This document shows positions 1 to 13,500 of a DNA stretch of 64,000 nt, piece after piece. This DNA comes from Aphelocoma coerulescens (Eukaryota; Chordata; Aves; Passeriformes; Corvidae). The translations under genes and the position numbers were made by a program. The number at the start of each line of letters is the position of its first letter. Positions within the stretch are counted from its first letter, which is position 1. Location: positions 13,658,001-13,722,000 of the forward strand of contig NC_091033.1 of assembly GCF_041296385.1 (NCBI RefSeq). The letters are read 5' to 3'. The notes beneath the pieces were generated by a model that saw only the letters and a program-made list of their open reading frames with translations, did not search any database and had not been told where the DNA came from.

Positions 1-1418
1 GGAGGCTGTAAAAACGGGCAGAGTGTGTGTCCCCCAGAAACTGGCTGAGATGTCAGAAATTTGGTAAAATAATGAGTGTTGGGTGTAGTGTGGCTTGGGA
101 AAAGGGGAATCTGTGGGTTTGCTGGACCTCTGTGGTGGGACTGGTTGTTTTTATGGGGCACACCAGCTGTGCCAGGTGTCTGGGGGGTTGGGGTGTCCAA
201 GGAAGGACTGGGCATGGTGGGGATCAATCACAGGTTGGACACAAGGGTTGGGAAGATTTTTTCCAGCCTCAGTGATCCTGTGTGACTCTGAGAGGACCTT
301 GCGCTGCATTGCTGGGGTGTTCAGCAGAGGAGCTGCTCTCTCTGTGGAGAGTGGTGGGTGTAGGAAAAGCTGGGCAGGTCCTCAGCATCCCCAGCTGCAG
401 GAGAGGCCCCTTCCCAACCCTCCTGTCCTTCCCTTGCTCCTGCACAGCCTGGGCTGGGCTCTGCACCTGCATATCCACCTGGAGAGTTTGGAAAGAATGC
501 TTGCAAAGCAAGATTTCCCTCTGACAGATCTGTGCCGGTGGTGAAGCCGTTCTCAGGGCCCAGGGAACGCTGGATCTTGGAGCTAACGGAGTCTGGATAA
601 AAAAATTCCAAGTTCCTGAGCTCTGCCTGTAAAACCTCCAGGCTCCTCCCGGATTCCCAGCTCTGCTGCTGTTGGGGGATGGATGTCCCACGCGGGGACT
701 CTGGGGTCTGTCTCAAAGGAAGTTGTTTATTGCTCTGCAGAGCCCGTGGCTGTGCCTTGCCAGTGCTGTGACAGCTGCAGCTCTGCATCCCTGGTGCCTC
801 CCCTCGCCTTTTTGCTTCGCTCGATTCCTGTTTGCCACTGCAGCCACACCTGCTGCACTCGGGAGTGACAGAAATTTGTGTCTGAGTTTACCGGCAGTTC
901 AACCTCCTGTTTTGGGGAGAGAAAGGGGAAGTGCAACGCTGGCTTTTAATGTGCTTCACTAAGTCCCCGTGGCAGCTGCACCTCCTCCTACCAACAGCAG
1001 TTTGCCCCCTCTTCACCCTGAAAATTTCAAATGCTCCTGATTTTTCTTTCATGTTGTCTTGTATGCAGGACTTTACACTCAGGATTAGACAGGCTCCCAT
1101 GCAAAATTGATGTTTTCACTTCTTGCCAGGGTTTCTAACTCAGAAAGGTTTCCCCCTGGCAGTTCTATCTCCAGATATTACCACCACATCTTCTAAAGTT
1201 GTAAAAACCCCTGTATATTTGATATCTTGTGAACTTTCACCAGGTTTCAAAGGGAGATTATATTTGCTGGGCAGGTTGTCAGTAGGACATAAAATATGAA
1301 TGAAATTGTAATTTTACGGCAGCAACCGTGGCTGTGTCACGAGCACTCTGTATCCTCCACAGCCAGATGAAAAACCAGTCTCCAAAAACATTTGATTGAC
1401 TTTTTTTTTTTTTTCCAG
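1..1418. other. Sequence 5' of the first recognised formin exon
   Basis: No firm exon is seen. It holds a CR1 3' end (about 195-292). From 456 there is an open stretch behind a good polypyrimidine tract and CACAG. If the formin has further upstream exons they begin here or outside the window. A 155-codon open frame on the opposite strand (321-788) has no convincing splice sites. Confidence 0.5.
195..292 (+). mobile_element. CR1 LINE fragment, 3' end
   Basis: The stretch reads like the terminal part of avian CR1 in sense orientation: 'ggaaggactgg...gggcatc...caggttggac...ttttccagcctcagtgat' and then the degenerate terminal ATTCTGTG-type repeat. It is diverged and only about 100 bp long. Confidence 0.6.
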
Positions 1419-1523
1419 TTAAGCCAGGAAAAAATCCTCAAAATTATGAATATGGTGAAAAATAAAGAAGTGAGCATTGAAGGAGCTCTGCATTTGGCAC
1501 AGAAGGAGGTGTATGCTGAAAAG
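1419..1523 (+). CDS. PHCF: Formin exon a (first one recognised)
   Basis: The exon follows a long T-rich tract ending in CAG and ends at GTAAGG; it is 105 nt, phase 0 at both ends. It encodes residues 1-35, beginning LSQEKILKIMNMVKNKEV, a charged, probably helical stretch just before the first PH-like fold. A second AG 12 nt downstream could serve as an alternative acceptor that keeps the frame. It has no ATG near its start that clearly serves as initiator, so at least one earlier exon is expected upstream. Confidence 0.75.
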
Positions 1524-4500
1524 GTAAGGCCACTCCTTTGATCTATTTTGTAATACAGTCAGAGGTTCTGGAGAGCCCTGCTGAGATGAGGAGCGTGTCT
1601 GGATTGCTGTCAAGGATACAACCACAGCCTGGGAATCACAGACAGCCCCGTTCATAACCAGACAGGACAGGTATGGCTGGCTGGTGCTGCTGGTGGTGTC
1701 CTGTGTGATGGATATTCCATGGAAATGCTGCAGCTGCACTGGTGGCACTACCTGGATGAAGGAGTTCAAATCCACACAAGGGTTGTTGTTATTCTGAGTG
1801 CTGCATCAAGTACTGGGTTAATAAATGTGGGGCAGAATTGCAGAATCATGGGATGGTTTGGGTTGGAAGGGACCTAAAAGCTCATCTTGTTCCACCTCCC
1901 TGCACCTCCCACTATCCCAGGTTGCTCCAGTGTTCCCATCCAGCCTGGTCTGGAACATTTCCAGGGATGGGGAATCCACAGCTTCTCTTTTCCAGGGCCT
2001 CACCATCCTCATAGTAAAGAATTTCTTTCTCATATTTAATCCAAACCTGCTCTGTGTCAGTGTGAAGCCATTCTCCCTTGTCCTGTAAATCCATGCCCTT
2101 GTGAATGGTCTCTCTCCCCATCCTCGTTAACATGATTAACAAAGGTCAGGAGGATGCTTCCATCTATTTCCATGTGGAATTCTCCTGCAAAGCCTCCGGT
2201 GCTGTTTCTGTTCACAGAGAGAGATTTCACCTGAGAACGGCTGGATTTGGGTGGCCAAATGTTATCCCAGTGTGGGATGTGTGGCTGATTTCTGTTCTGT
2301 TTTCCAGGATCCACAGGATTTGCTAACTGGGTCACAATTTAACTTCATTATCTACAAATACAAACACTACCGCTGGCAGAAACGAATTTTGCAGGTACCT
2401 TTAAAAATCCTCACTTTTGGTGCAGTGTATAAAAATATATTAAAGCAAACTTGTGTTGACAACACCTGATGGTGATTTCCTGCTTCCATGAAGTGAGGGA
2501 CAAAGGTTTCATGGTTTTTTTTTCCTGGAATTCACTAAAGCTTCTTGTAGTTTGGACAAAATTTGATAATGAGCAAGTCCAAGTCATGCATGCTACAGGG
2601 TGGTTTTATCTACAGTGTCTTAACTGTGCAAAATATAATCTCCTTAATTCCATCAATATTCACCACTTTTTGAATGAAAAGATAATTTGTTTAAACATAA
2701 AGTGGAAAAATGGAGAGAGGTGTAGTAGATGTGGAAGTTATCAGTCTGGGAATCCGGATTAGTTTAATTTCAATCCTCCAATTACCAGCAGCCTTCAAAA
2801 GTCAGAGATAATAATGAGAAAAGTTCTGCTTTGGAGGCTTCCTGCCATAGACAGGACAGAGGGAAAGGCCACAGTGTGGGTTGTGTGGTCTGCACAACAA
2901 GTTCTTGACTTAGAATTGTTCTAAACACCTTCACTGCGTTTCAGTGCTGGGGCAGAGATTGAAGGAGGGAGGAATTCAATCTCTGCTGAGGTGGTCCTGT
3001 CATTATTCTGTGCTGAAGGGGAAGTTTCTGTGCTGGCTTTTGTGAGACAAGGAGAATTTCAAAAGAAGTAATATTTCAGAGTGATAAATTGATGCATATT
3101 CATCAAAAGAGAAGTGGAAACACAGCTTCCAAGGAATATCTGTTTGCCTTGTGACTAAAACAAATGTTGGGCAGTATCTCGATGGTGGAATGTCATTTTT
3201 GAATTCTATTTATTCTGTGTTTTATCTAAATACCTTCACGTGGTAATACTGGGATGCTGCCTTTGCCTTTCAACAAAGATGGCCTCAAGTGATGAAGAAT
3301 TTTCTATTGCAGCTGGATTTCAACACCAGGACCATTTTTAACATTGAGAAAGGAATTATTAAGAAGCAGTTCCCTTTCTCCCAAGTCAAAGGCTGCGAGG
3401 ACGCTGAGAGGAGGCGCTTCAGCATCGTGTTCCACGGGAGGCAGGATTACGAGCTGGAGGCTGTGTCCCTTGATGACAAAAGGAAGGTGAGTTTGTGAAA
3501 AACCCCAGACATTGCCATAAATCCCAGCTGGTGGGGTGGTGGCACCCAGCAGGTCTCAGGCACTGCTGGGCATTGTGCAGGCAGGCAAGGAGGGGTGTCT
3601 GTATTCCGTGGGTGTTCGGACACGGAACAAAGGGAATGTGAGCTCAGGAGGAAGTTTGGCCTCAGGATTTTGGCACAGTTCATAGGACTGGGGTGTAAAC
3701 GGAGCTGGAGATGAGATAGGAGAGTGGGGGCAGTTCTGCAGCCACGCCTGGGATGGAACCGCTCTGGGGGTGTTAAAGCAAACAACACTGCTGATGTGCA
3801 CAGCTGAATCCTAATTGGAACTTTCTAAGCACTTTTTGTTCTCTGTATAAGATATTTCTTAAAACGCTCAGTTTTAAGGATGAATGAGGATCGTCCTCAT
3901 GCTGAGAAAAGCCCCAGTGGTTTATCTTTGACCATTGTCTGAGATTTTCAGCTGAATCAATCGAGTGCTGCTTGGGCTTGAACTGAGCTGGACAGAAACT
4001 GTGTCCTAGGCTGCTTTGTATATGAATGAAAAAAGTTGTGTTTTACAGTAACCCCTCCAGAATAAAATTATATTCTCCTTCCACTGCCAGGTTTAGAATT
4101 GTGGGCATAAAACCAAATTGCAGTTAAGTAGTTTAACATCATAGAAAGACCGGAGTTATTTTATGTTGGTTTCTTTTACCTATTTGACTGTGGCTTTGTA
4201 CTTGTAAAATCCAACTATTGATGTGTTATTGAAGGCAATGAACATGGAAAGTATTTTTTCTCTGCTGCCTCTTATTATCCAGATAATCTACCTGCTGAGC
4301 AGAGTCATACAGAGCAATTCTTACAAGAGACCAGGGGAGTCCTGCTCTGGGGGACCTGCAGAATGTGATGTGATCCATGAAGGGCTGCTGGATTTGCAGC
4401 AGAGCACTTCAACCTCCACTAAATGGGTGAAGTATGAACTCTGGCTTTTGTTAAAATTTCTGATAGATGCATTGAGATTTGGATGTGCTGATAATAAGTT

Positions 4501-7500
4501 AATTCTTTAGTTTCTTTTGAAAGTGTAAAGGTAGATGCATTGCAAGGAGCTGTCAGTGCAGTAGTGGCACCCAAAACCCAAAGCTGTGGTGTGATGTGGA
4601 GCCTGCTGGGAGCATTGGCAACAAAAATCTCTAATGGGGACCATGCTCAGAAGAATTTTGCTGCTGGGAATTTGTTTCCCTCTTGACTTTTCTCTCCATT
4701 CTCAGTCATGCAATGGTTTTCCATGTTTGCTCCCTATTCTGCAAACAAACCACCCTTCCCTGAGACAGCTCCTAAAACACCTGGAAATTCTTACACCATC
4801 AAAGGAGAGAAAGAGAGAGGAAAAAAAAATTCTGTCTAGCAAAACCTAATGAAAAAAAATTCACATTGTAATTATCTGCACAAGGCAATTATCTCAAAAG
4901 ACTTCACAGTTCACAGAAAATGATTTTAATTGCCTTTAAAAGGCTACCACTGTATGTCTTGTAAACACTGTCCTCAAGTGTCTCCAGGATTTGTTACCTC
5001 GCAACAGTGAACAGGTTTGTTAACAAACAAAAATTGATTTTTATTTATCTTGTGAAGCAAAGCCCTTGTTGTTTTCTTCTTGATATTAATCCTCTCTCTT
5101 TCTCCTTTTTTTTTTGGCAAAGTAAGTGATGGTGGAAGCATCTGGAGATCCGATTAAACCATAAGTCCCTGCCTTGAAGAGAGAAGAGATCAATATAACT
5201 GCCAGCTCCATTAAGCAATTCTTATCACCTTGACTGTTTGTGTGGGAATAGATGCAATTTATATTTTATGTTTAATTTGTTCTGGAGCAGCTAAACTTAT
5301 TTAAATTCCTCATAGAACGCCTTAATCAACCAGCCACACCTTGAAGAGAGAGTGGAGGGAAAGAGAGGTTTGATAGAACTGCCAGAATGATAAAGAAAGG
5401 CAGAAACCTCCAGAAAAATGAGAAGGCAAATGCTTAAATAAGAATAAAACCCACATACAGTAAAGCCCAGCCTGTAGTTGGACCTTTGTTATAAACAGCA
5501 GGGCAGAATTCCAGAGGAGAGGCTGAAGCAGAGGATTCTGCTGGAATGGAAGCTCTGTATGCTCAGGCAATTTCTTCCAGGGTTAATTATAATTTAAAGA
5601 GCTTTCCCCCAAATTTTTCCACAGTCACTTCTGCTGGAAGCCCTAATGAGTAGAATACTTTGACCCTTTCCTGCCATTCCTGGGAATGAGGGAGCCCAGG
5701 ATGAGTTCCCATGGAGTAACAGGATTTCCAAGAGAGAGGGATATTGGACTGTATGATTGGGAACTAAATTTAATGATTTGTTTATGGCTTGGTGGAGTGA
5801 AACGTGGAAGGCACAGAAACTCTGAAGCCTCATCACGCCATGCACTGCTCAGTCACACAGTGGATTCCTTTAAAAGCTCAGAATCCCAAAGATCCACTGT
5901 CCCAAATAAACAAGAGGAGTAAATGGAGAAGGAGGGACAGAGCATGGCTAAAAAATTATCAGGACTTGGATGATTTTTAATTGATGATCAGATTTTAGTT
6001 TTAGCTCTCACTGGGCTGTTCAGATTTTATGTCACACTTAAAGTGTCAGATGAGAACAAGAAACTCTCAAACAAGAACATCTCAAAGATTTTATGCTTTA
6101 CTATTGATATTTTTGACTGTTCCGTGGAGGATGCTGTAAAAATGTGGAGATTTATTGACACTAGAAAGTGCTTTAACAAGGGCCAGGCTGTGTAAATAAG
6201 AAGTCAATGAAGAATGAGCTGTGTCTCCATCCCTTGTCCTCCAGGTGCTTGGCACAGCTGCGGGAAGGAGAATTGGCTTTGTACTGCCTTGGGCTGGGGC
6301 ACAGGGGCCAGCCTGCAGCCCCTGCCACAGCCACAGTTCCTCTCTTGGCTGGGAATGTGGGTGTCAGTGAGGACGGTGGCTGCAGCACCTTCTCACTGCA
6401 CACCAGAGATCACCATTATCTGTGAGTATAGCTGGTAATTAATAATTTGTTAAAGCAGAATTGCTGCAAACAAGGTCAGACAGCAGAGGGTCTCAGTGTC
6501 CTGGGATAAAATAACAACACTGGAGAAATGAGGCCATCAGAATTATTTAGATTACCCCTCCCATTGCTCTGCAGAGATTTGATGAGGATCTTCTGGAGGA
6601 ATCCAAAGTGGACCTGAGCTGATCCACTGAAATCCTGCCCACAGCAGCTTGTGGAGTTGTCATGTCAGGAGCCAGGGAGGAGATGCCTGGTTCAGCTGCT
6701 GGGACAGATGTGGGCAGGTTCTGAATGCCTGTTACACCCCAGGTGTAGCACACTGCTCCCTCACCAGCGTGGATCACGAGGTCACTGCAGAGCCAACACA
6801 TGGCAGAACCTCAGCTCTCCAACCACAAACACATGAGCAATTAACTCTGCGGAGGTCAGAGCCAGCAGCCCTGGGCTCCTCTGACAAGTGCAGCTGCTGA
6901 ACATCGCTGTGCTCAAACCAGGGATCTCTGTGTTAGGCAGGATGTTGTTTGCACTCCCTGGCGTTTAGAGATGACATTCTTCCATTTCAGGTTCCGGATC
7001 CCCTTCACTGTCCAGAACACCCGGCCAGAGGCTGCTGGCAGGCTGCAGAGTGAGTGGGTGTCTCTCCTGGAAAGGCACTGCCAGCCGGGCAGCGGTGCCT
7101 CCCTGCCTCAGGAGGGCTCTCAAGGATGCAGCTCCCCCGAAGCTGATTATGAGGAATTTATTGTGCCTCTGAATGAGCAGAAAGAGGACCCCCCTCACTT
7201 GGGTGGGAGTTCTGCAAGCAGCAGCCTGAGCAAGCCTGCAGTGCCCCCGGCCAAGGCTGCAGAGGGGGAGGCAGCCCCAGCAGCCCCAGCAGCAGCTCTG
7301 CCACCTCCCATGGGCAGGGCAGAGGTTCCACCAGCCCCACCTGCCCTCCCACAGCCCTGCAGCCTCTCTCCAGCAGCAAAGAGAACCAAAGCCTTTCACT
7401 GGGATGTCGTTCCTTGTGACAAGGTGAGGATGAAACTGATGGTAGCTGTTAAAGGAAAGAAACTTCAATATTGTAGCCTGTATGACACGGATAGGTATAA

Positions 7501-10500
7501 AAATCCAGCTGTGCCACAAAACGACCTGGACGCCCTTCTCCGGGTTTGGATGGAACAAAGGGCCTCTGTTCTTCTGGCTTTTTGTTTACCCAGTGTCCTT
7601 CCTGTATTTTTAGATTCAAAAATCTGTCTGGGGATCATGTGACACATGCAAGAGAAAAATAGATGTATGCAGGCTCTGTGAGCAGTTCCAGATCCAGGAC
7701 ACGGCAGTGCTCTTGGGCAGTGAGCCCTCAATGAATCAGCACATCCTGCTGGATCGGAAAGTTGCACATAACTTCAGTAAGTGGATAACAAGGGCTGTGT
7801 GCTCCTCTCTGGAAGCCTGGGCTGAGCTCTGCCTGCATTTGCTATTTGTGCTTTCTGCCATTCCATAGGCAGTAATCAAGGCTGTGTGTAAATCATCTTT
7901 TAATTCAGTGCTTCTCTCTTTACAAAAAATGACCCCGTGGCTCAGTTGCTCCAAACATGGTCCTTGATGCTGTAGAGATGAATCCCCAGGCTGCTTCTCT
8001 TCTACAAAACCTGGAAGTGCCATTGAGCTGTGATGCTGCTGTCTTGGGGCAGAAGTGTAAAATCATCCCTGACATGTGCAAAATCAATTTCAGCCTCTGA
8101 CTTCAAAGACTTTTCAAATTTTGTGGGCTGCAGAGTCAGCAGGAGCCGGTTGGGAGGCAGAACTGTGACTGCTGTGCTGCACTGGGGTCAAGAAATCCCT
8201 GTAGGGGGAGGTGGGTTGGTGTGAGGAGTCTTTGGGGCAGCTCCAGGGCAGGCACAGGAATTCTTGGCTTTTCCCTGGCCACGGGCTCAGGCTGTGAACA
8301 GGATCCTGTTCTTGAACAGAGCCCTCTGCTCTCATAGCTCAGGTGGGATTCTACCAAAAGCCTGACTTAGAACTGCCTGGCAGAGCTAATGGAGCAGTTC
8401 AACACCCAGTCCTGGTCTTCCTAATAAAATACTGTGAAGGTCTTTCAATTCCTCTGATGAGAAGATATTAAAGGAGCAGGAGTAATTGTTCTTCACAGAG
8501 TAGTGGGATTTCTGTTACGAAAATGGATTTCCAAAAAATTTCTATAACCTAGAGATGCTTTTAAGAAGTGTTCCATGTGTAAGGAATTTGGGGCAGTCAA
8601 TACTGAAGTTTTAATGATTTCATCTTGATGAATGTTAATAAGAAAAAATGTATTTTGGAGAGCGTGTAAAGTTTTAATTGGGAAATGTAAATGGACATAA
8701 CTTGGAATTATTGCATCCCTTGACTAACAATTTGAAGGGTTAAAAGGAAGAGTGATGGCAAAGTGCTGTTGCAGATAAAAGAATCTTGTAATAGCACTTT
8801 TATCTACTGAATTATTCCAGTTTCTTTGAGGAAATGTCTTTCTTTTGCTTTGCAAATTGCACCATTCCTCCTTTTGATCCTGTTCCTCTTACAACTGTTT
8901 TTCACTGGGACGTTCTACATCCGTTTCTTAATCTTATCCTCGTCAGTGAGAGTTTTGGCATATCCTTATTATAATGGACATGACTTAGATCAAAAGTTAA
9001 TTTGATCCTGAGAATTCTGATTAATCTTCCTGCAAGTGCTGCAAACCGTGGCCCTTAAATTAAGGAATAAAAAGATGAAGCTCCAAAATGCCAGGAGGTT
9101 AAAAATTCTGGAGATTTTGAGTGGAGTTATGAACACCAGAGGAAAATGAGAGTTCTGAGAGATCTCCACACTAAATTCAAGAGCAATATAGGAGAAAATA
9201 CAAATAAAAGCTAAGTTCTCTAAAGGATTCTTGTTGAAAAAAGAAATTTCTGCCACACAGGGAGCAAGTATCAGTAAGAGACCAGAAAATCATCCTCAGA
9301 TTTCTTTTTCCTTGACTACTGGCTATGTAAATTTAAAGAAAATATGAAGACTGAGTTTTTGCTTTAGGATACCAACTGCTGAATATTTTGGCATTTTTTT
9401 CCTCTTTGGTTGGGGTTTTTCTTCTTTCTTTTTAAAATCTGCTAAGTTCAGATGAGATATTTTGGTGATTTTCCTTCCCTTGAGCATTTCCTTCCAAGTA
9501 ACCCAAGAATCCTTTTTCTCCAGACATTTTTCTTAAAAGTTTCCGTATAAAACCGAGTGAGCTGAAGGAAAAACTGTACATCATCCACGAGGAGAGTGGT
9601 GGGCTTACAGATGAGCAGATTACAGCACTGAGAAGGTAACTTTGGGGGGAATTGTTTGGTTTTGGGACCTTTTGGAGAAGGCAGAATCTTCTGCAAATGA
9701 TGTGGAGTTTGGAAAGGTGGTTTGGAGAGGAGGAAGGCAGACAAGTGTTAAAGGAGCTTCATGGGATGATGGGATATTGGGAATATTTGTGTGCCTGAGT
9801 GGCAGAGATTTGGGGGTTTAAAGCAGAGTGCAGATTTCTGTGGCTTGAACAAAACTGAACAGATTTCAGGAATTTGAGCAAACTATTGGTGTGTGAAATT
9901 CACAGGAACTGGATTTTATCTTTTTGGGTAGTTTGAGATGCAGAAAGAAAGGAAAGAAGTGGGATCCTAGAGCGGGATCTGTTCCACATCCCAGCTCCCA
10001 TGTAACACTTGGGCCATTTTAATAAACATTTTTACATGTGAAAGCTTGATGTGAAACTGTTTCTTGCCTCAAAATGAGAAAAAAAGGAGTGTTTTGCTAA
10101 AGAAAACTGGGAAAAAGAAGGCACTGACAGAAAAGTGAGGAAGTAAATAATTGATGCTTCTGCTTCTCATGGAATCTGTTTAATTTGGGCCTTAACATCC
10201 TGATCTGAAACAGAATTTTGAACTCTTCAGGGTCATGTCTGTACTTGGGAAGTGATGTGAGCAGGAAGAACATGGAATTAATGTCATTCTGTGGGATGGC
10301 TTCTGGAGGATGAAGGGCTGTGGGCAGGATGCTGGGTATTTAAATGTTTTTTATGTTCTGGAGGGTGTTTCCTTGCTGCCCCAAGGCTCTCCCAGTTAAA
10401 CCCCACACTGGTGCACATGAATTAGGATCTGGTGGAAGGTGCATGGCCCTGCTGAGGGGGCTGCTCAAAATCTGACCCTAAAGCCTCAATGAAAACAGAA

Positions 10501-13500
10501 ATATCTTATTGCAGTGCTGGAATTGGGCAGGAAATAACTGCAGGGAACAGTTGGACATCGAGGTGCTCTCCAGTGACGTGAGGCTGTTTCTGGAAAGGCA
10601 AAGGGAAGGAGATTTCTCCAGCCCCATTTCCCAGGGCATCCCCTGCTCCCACCTTGGTTCAAAGGGAAGCACTGACCCCACTCTGCCACTCAGGATTCAC
10701 TCCTGACGCTGCAGACTCAGCCCAGGATCTCCAGGCTGCTGGAATTGCTGTGGCATCACTGATTTATGGCATCTGGGCTCTTTGCCATCAGACAATAATA
10801 ATAATAATGATGGCAATGGAGCTTGAAATACCACATTTTTTTCCTTGAAGTCTCTCTTTGAGGGCAATAATGCTGAGGGAATATTCCCAGCAGTGGAATG
10901 AGGAAGGGATGCTGATTGTTGTGTTGCTCAGTGTTATATATTTTCAAGGATTCGAACGATGGTACGTGGCTTCAATGATTCTGTCCCTGGGATCATTATT
11001 TAGTGCCAAAATCGAGGAATCCATGGGCAAATCTTGCACTGAAAGGAAGATGTTTCTTTTTCCACCCCAAGAGGTTTGAGTGTGACTGAAACAGTTGAGA
11101 TGCATCTCAAAATGAAGGCTTGGATTCCCAAGGCAGTGGAAAATCAAAGGAGCAGACAGAAATTCTCTTGGAGCATCACCACTCCCACGTTGCTCTGGTG
11201 CAGTGCTCTGTGGTGGATTTGTCATGACACAAGGAGGACACTCAGCACTTCTGGAGACCTTTCCACTCCATTTGGGAGTCGCAGTGAAAAATTTGACCTT
11301 TGAGAGCTGTGGCCTCCAGCTACCTGAGACCCCATGGGCAGAACAGGAGCTCAAACAGGACAGTCCAGGGCTGGAAAATTCCTCTCAGTGCAAACCATAC
11401 CTGTCAGAGTGTCTGAGCCAGGGCAGAAGGTCTGAATCCTACTACTGTAGAATAAAAATACTTAAAGTCAACCCCAAAATTCCATTTTCAAGGCTGCCAC
11501 TGGGGAGCAGAGTGTCCTGCTCATGTATCCAGTGGAAGTGGTGGGATGTCATTGGGAACTTCAGGACTGAATTTGATATGGAAACCTCTTCAGCATTCCC
11601 TGAATGATTCTTTATCCTCATGTCTTAATAACAAAGCACTCCATGTCTCTCTAAGCTTTCTTTCTTTCTAAAGAAATGGGAGTCTTTTTCATTGTACAGA
11701 TTCCATTAGAGCTGCATTCATGTAAAAAGATATTTATGGAGTGCATTCCCATGTTTGTGTGCCTCCTTTCTCAGGGCTCCCATTGTTTAATGCTTTAAGC
11801 TTTAAACCTTCCAGATAATCTGTTAGTTCCATTTTCTATGCATAATGCAGCTGAACAATTTTATGGGGTATCAGACTTCTGCTTAAATGAAGATGTTTGC
11901 TGTCACCTTTTAAAATACCTTCTGTGAATTTGCTTAAAAACTCAAGCTATTTTTAATGATGAATAAGTACCCTTTCATTTGCCAACAGCTAACTTATTTT
12001 TAAATGAGAATTCATTTTTTTTTCCTGATGGTAAAGTGGGCTGAAAGGATTACATTGTAATCTGCTTTAACACAGGTGGAGTAATGCAAAGCCACCAGTT
12101 TTTCAATTGAAATGTTATATTAATTATTGACAACAGTAAAATAAATCTTACTCTTTGTCCTGTGTTTAACGTGCTAAAATATTTGCTTTTTCCCATCTTT
12201 GAGTACATTTCCTGACTTTGAATGGAAATGTATTGCTATGGCCATGAATGTTTAATCACTCTTGCTGCAAATTTAGAAGGTTTTTTGAAGAGAAAGAAAA
12301 GAGAGTAGACCTGAATACTTATTTCAGCTTCTTTACACTCCTCATATGTGAGCTCTGACATCGATTGCATTTTTCTTAAGAAATGCTGCGAATTCCCCCA
12401 GTGATGGCTCAGACAGGCAGGAAGATCTCCAAAGGAAGGGAGCTGTGGGGCTGTGTTTGTTTTTCCAAGTGAAGGCATATTTGAAGACATCCATTTTCTA
12501 AAAATCTGTGGCCCTGGAGGATATTCTGTGACCTTGTACAGAGGGGAGGAAGTTGTGGCTCTGTGTTCTGTGCTGTCACTATTGAAACAAGTAAAAAACC
12601 CTGTGAAAATCAGGGTCAAGAAGGGAAACACTCCCAGGGTGGGGTTGCTGGGGTGTCTGTGCAGGGCCAGGATGGAATGGATGATCCTTGTGGGTTCCTT
12701 CCTGCTCACATTATTCTGTGATATCAGAGATAAGAAATGGATCCAACCTCTTTGCAAATCAGGGCCTGAACTCCTCTGTCTCATGGTTTTGCCTTTCTGA
12801 AATATTCTGTCATTCTAAATTATCTGTACAGCTGCAGGTGAACATTTTGGCTATTATTTTCCTTGTGTACAAATCAGCATTTCCAGGTACCCAGAGGTAT
12901 CTGCAGATCACTTTTGCTTTCCATCTCACAGCTGGTTCAAATACCTACTAAGGATAAATATGAAACACATAAACCACAATATGTAGGAAATTCCAGTGCA
13001 AGGAATGGAGTTTCATCAGAATACAGAATGAAGAGGAAGAGGACATCTAATTTTCCTTTTCTCTTCACAGATATTTGCCCACACCAAAAGATGCAGAAAG
13101 GTACTTGTCCTTCAAGGGGTCATGCTCAGAGCTGCACATGGTTGACCAGTTTATGTTAGAGGTAAGGAGTTTCAACATTAAAAGATACCACATCCTATTT
13201 TTAGGACATTCTCCAAGCTAAAACCACCACAAGAAGCTGTTGATTAGAAGTTAAATTTACAGTCTCACCCAGAATCAGCATAGGAGGACTATTCTGATGA
13301 AGAGTTGAGACAGGTAGATAATAAAAAGAGAATTATGGATCCCTTTGTGTCTCCAAGTCACACTCCCTCCTCTTCCTCCAGAGTAGGAGCTGATTTATTC
13401 TGAGCTAGATTCCCAAAATCTATAAAATTATATGTGTTTAACTATTTTTGCTCACAAGGAAGGATTGCAATTGATTTTAAGAATGTGTGCCCTAGGAGCA

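Noticed and set aside
6965..7558. Minus-strand open frame of 197 codons
   Set aside because: It is the antisense shadow of formin exon f.
7424..7642. Read-through of formin exon f into the following intron
   Set aside because: Open by chance; FH2 homology resumes only after the acceptor at 7613.
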